From NCBI GenBank assembly GCA_021829515.1, contig JAKBPM010000023.1, positions 1 to 16,235 on the forward strand: DNA of 16,235 bases, read 5' to 3'. Origin of the DNA: Nitrospirota bacterium. Lineage in GTDB: Bacteria > Nitrospirota_A > Leptospirillia > Leptospirillales > Leptospirillaceae. Position 1 is the stretch's first letter. The number at the start of each line of letters is the position of its first letter. Shown piece after piece: positions 15,573 to 16,235 of this stretch. Below the pieces are notes generated by a model that searched no databases, had not been told where the DNA came from, and saw nothing but the letters and a program-made list of their open reading frames with translations. The position numbers were made by a program, and so were the translations under genes.

Positions 15573-15665
15573 AAGGTGTCAAAAAATCTGTTTCGAAAGA
15601 AAACAGGTGACCTCTTCTCCCTGAATGTCCGCCGTTAAAACTGATCCGCGGAAAAGGAAGCTCAA

Positions 15666-16235
15666 ATGAGCAAAAACAGAAAAACTCCAGAAGACCCAAG
15701 TGAATTGTGCGTTATTCCCCTGCCCAACTTCCCCCTTCCCCAGAAAGAACAATCACTTCCAGTCGGAATTTGCATATTCAACAACCAAAGGGACGTCATT
15801 TTCAAAACACCACTTTTTGAAAGCATGCTCAATGGCTTAAGAGTGGAAAAAAAAGGATCTCCATTGCTTTCAAGCGAGATTTCTTCCCATGTCTTCTCAG
15901 AAAAGAAGACACATGAAACAATCCTGCGCTATAAGACCAAAGATCCTGACGGACTGCCACATACGATCCTCTGCCGAATCTTTCCCATGGAAAATTCTCA
16001 AGGATCCACTCTTGTCCATATTCAGGACATGACCGACATAGAAACGCAGTCAAGGGAGAGTCTCGCAATCAGCCGATACCAGGAGATCCTGGGAAAGATC
16101 GCACATCTTGCTGTCAGCGGAGCTTCTCTCAAAGATGTCGCTGACTTTACTTCCCGGGAAACAGCCCGGGCATTGAATGTCGAATTCTGCAAAATTTTGA
16201 TTCCAGGCGACTCTGACCCGCTCCTGCACCTCCTA
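15666..16235 (+). CDS. PAS-GAF type signalling protein (partial, C-terminus off the window)
   Basis: The frame is open from ATG 15666 to the right edge, 190 codons. GGAAG lies seven bases before the ATG. Residues about 32-130 look like a PAS sensor domain: LPVGICIFNNQRDVIFKTP at 31-49 and, at its end, TLVHIQDMTDIE, the typical final strand followed by a linker. Residues from about 140 (YQEILGKIAHLAVSGASLKD) look like the start of a GAF domain. There is no signal peptide or membrane segment, so the visible part is cytosolic. The output domain (histidine kinase, GGDEF/EAL or sigma-54 activator) lies outside the window, so no function can be named. It follows dabA in the same direction but after 829 bases, so it is probably transcribed separately. 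Confidence 0.75.
   Translation, partial: MSKNRKTPEDPSELCVIPLPNFPLPQKEQSLPVGICIFNNQRDVIFKTPLFESMLNGLRVEKKGSPLLSSEISSHVFSEKKTHETILRYKTKDPDGLPHTILCRIFPMENSQGSTLVHIQDMTDIETQSRESLAISRYQEILGKIAHLAVSGASLKDVADFTSRETARALNVEFCKILIPGDSDPLLHLL

Larger units (their letters stand above)
14837..15665. other. Stretch without a recognisable gene
   Basis: These 829 bases separate dabA from the PAS-GAF gene. Open stretches exist but each is short and none has both a good start and a recognisable product: 14881-15117, 15023-15256, 15196-15399 and 15261-15638, all plus strand and in changing frames. This could be a decayed gene with frameshifts, or non-coding DNA. Notable structure: GGGTCCGACCC at 15240-15250, two nested inverted repeats (listed), a stem CTGTTTC/GAAACAG with a GAAA loop and one bulged A at 15588-15606, and the 9-base direct repeat GGGATATTC at 15291 and 15402. 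No tRNA, rRNA, insertion sequence ends or transposase motifs were seen. Confidence 0.6.

Noticed and set aside
15588..15606. Rho-independent terminator or c-di-GMP riboswitch
   Set aside because: The stem with a GAAA loop has no T run after it, and the conserved core segments of GEMM riboswitches were not found.
15261..15638. 125-codon plus-strand open frame as a gene
   Set aside because: GTG start without a Shine-Dalgarno, a Cys- and Arg-rich product with no motif, and overlap with the inverted repeats.

Overview
The window holds two divergently oriented gene clusters around a shared, AT-rich control region at about 10366-10709. It looks like a Gram-negative, probably chemolithoautotrophic bacterium. 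It encodes an outer-membrane export apparatus for the Pel biofilm polysaccharide and a DabAB inorganic-carbon uptake system. The pairing, the base composition near one half G+C and the protein style suggest a Leptospirillum-like member of the Nitrospirota. That placement is inference; no rRNA or other marker is present.

Minus strand, 10365 down to 1: a tightly packed pel operon in the order pelB-pelC-pelA(short)-pelD-pelE-pelF-pelG, running off the left edge inside pelG. Stops and starts overlap or lie within about 30 bases, so it reads as one transcription unit. Inner-membrane PelD (c-di-GMP receptor), PelE, PelF (glycosyltransferase) and PelG (transporter) would make and translocate the polymer. 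PelA, PelB and PelC would process and export it through the periplasm and outer membrane. Three departures from the Pseudomonas pattern stand out: PelA is only the hydrolase domain and sits between pelC and pelD; PelD carries an apparent second degenerate GGDEF domain; and pelB has no usable ATG, GTG or TTG start in front of its membrane anchor and seems to start at CTG.

Plus strand, 10710-14836: dabB and dabA, overlapping by four bases, encode a NuoL-like membrane subunit and a DUF2309 zinc protein with all four expected metal ligands. A sigma-54-type -24/-12 element lies about 95 bases upstream of dabB, with a palindrome at about -100 that could be an activator site.

14837-15665 holds no gene I can recognise: short ORFs in shifting frames and several inverted repeats, so decayed coding sequence or a structured RNA/regulatory region. 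From 15666 to the right edge is the N-terminal part of a PAS-GAF type signalling protein.

A biofilm operon under c-di-GMP control and a carbon-uptake operon under apparent sigma-54 control, read outward from overlapping promoters, suggest that carbon status and matrix production could be coordinated. This is a hypothesis from layout only.
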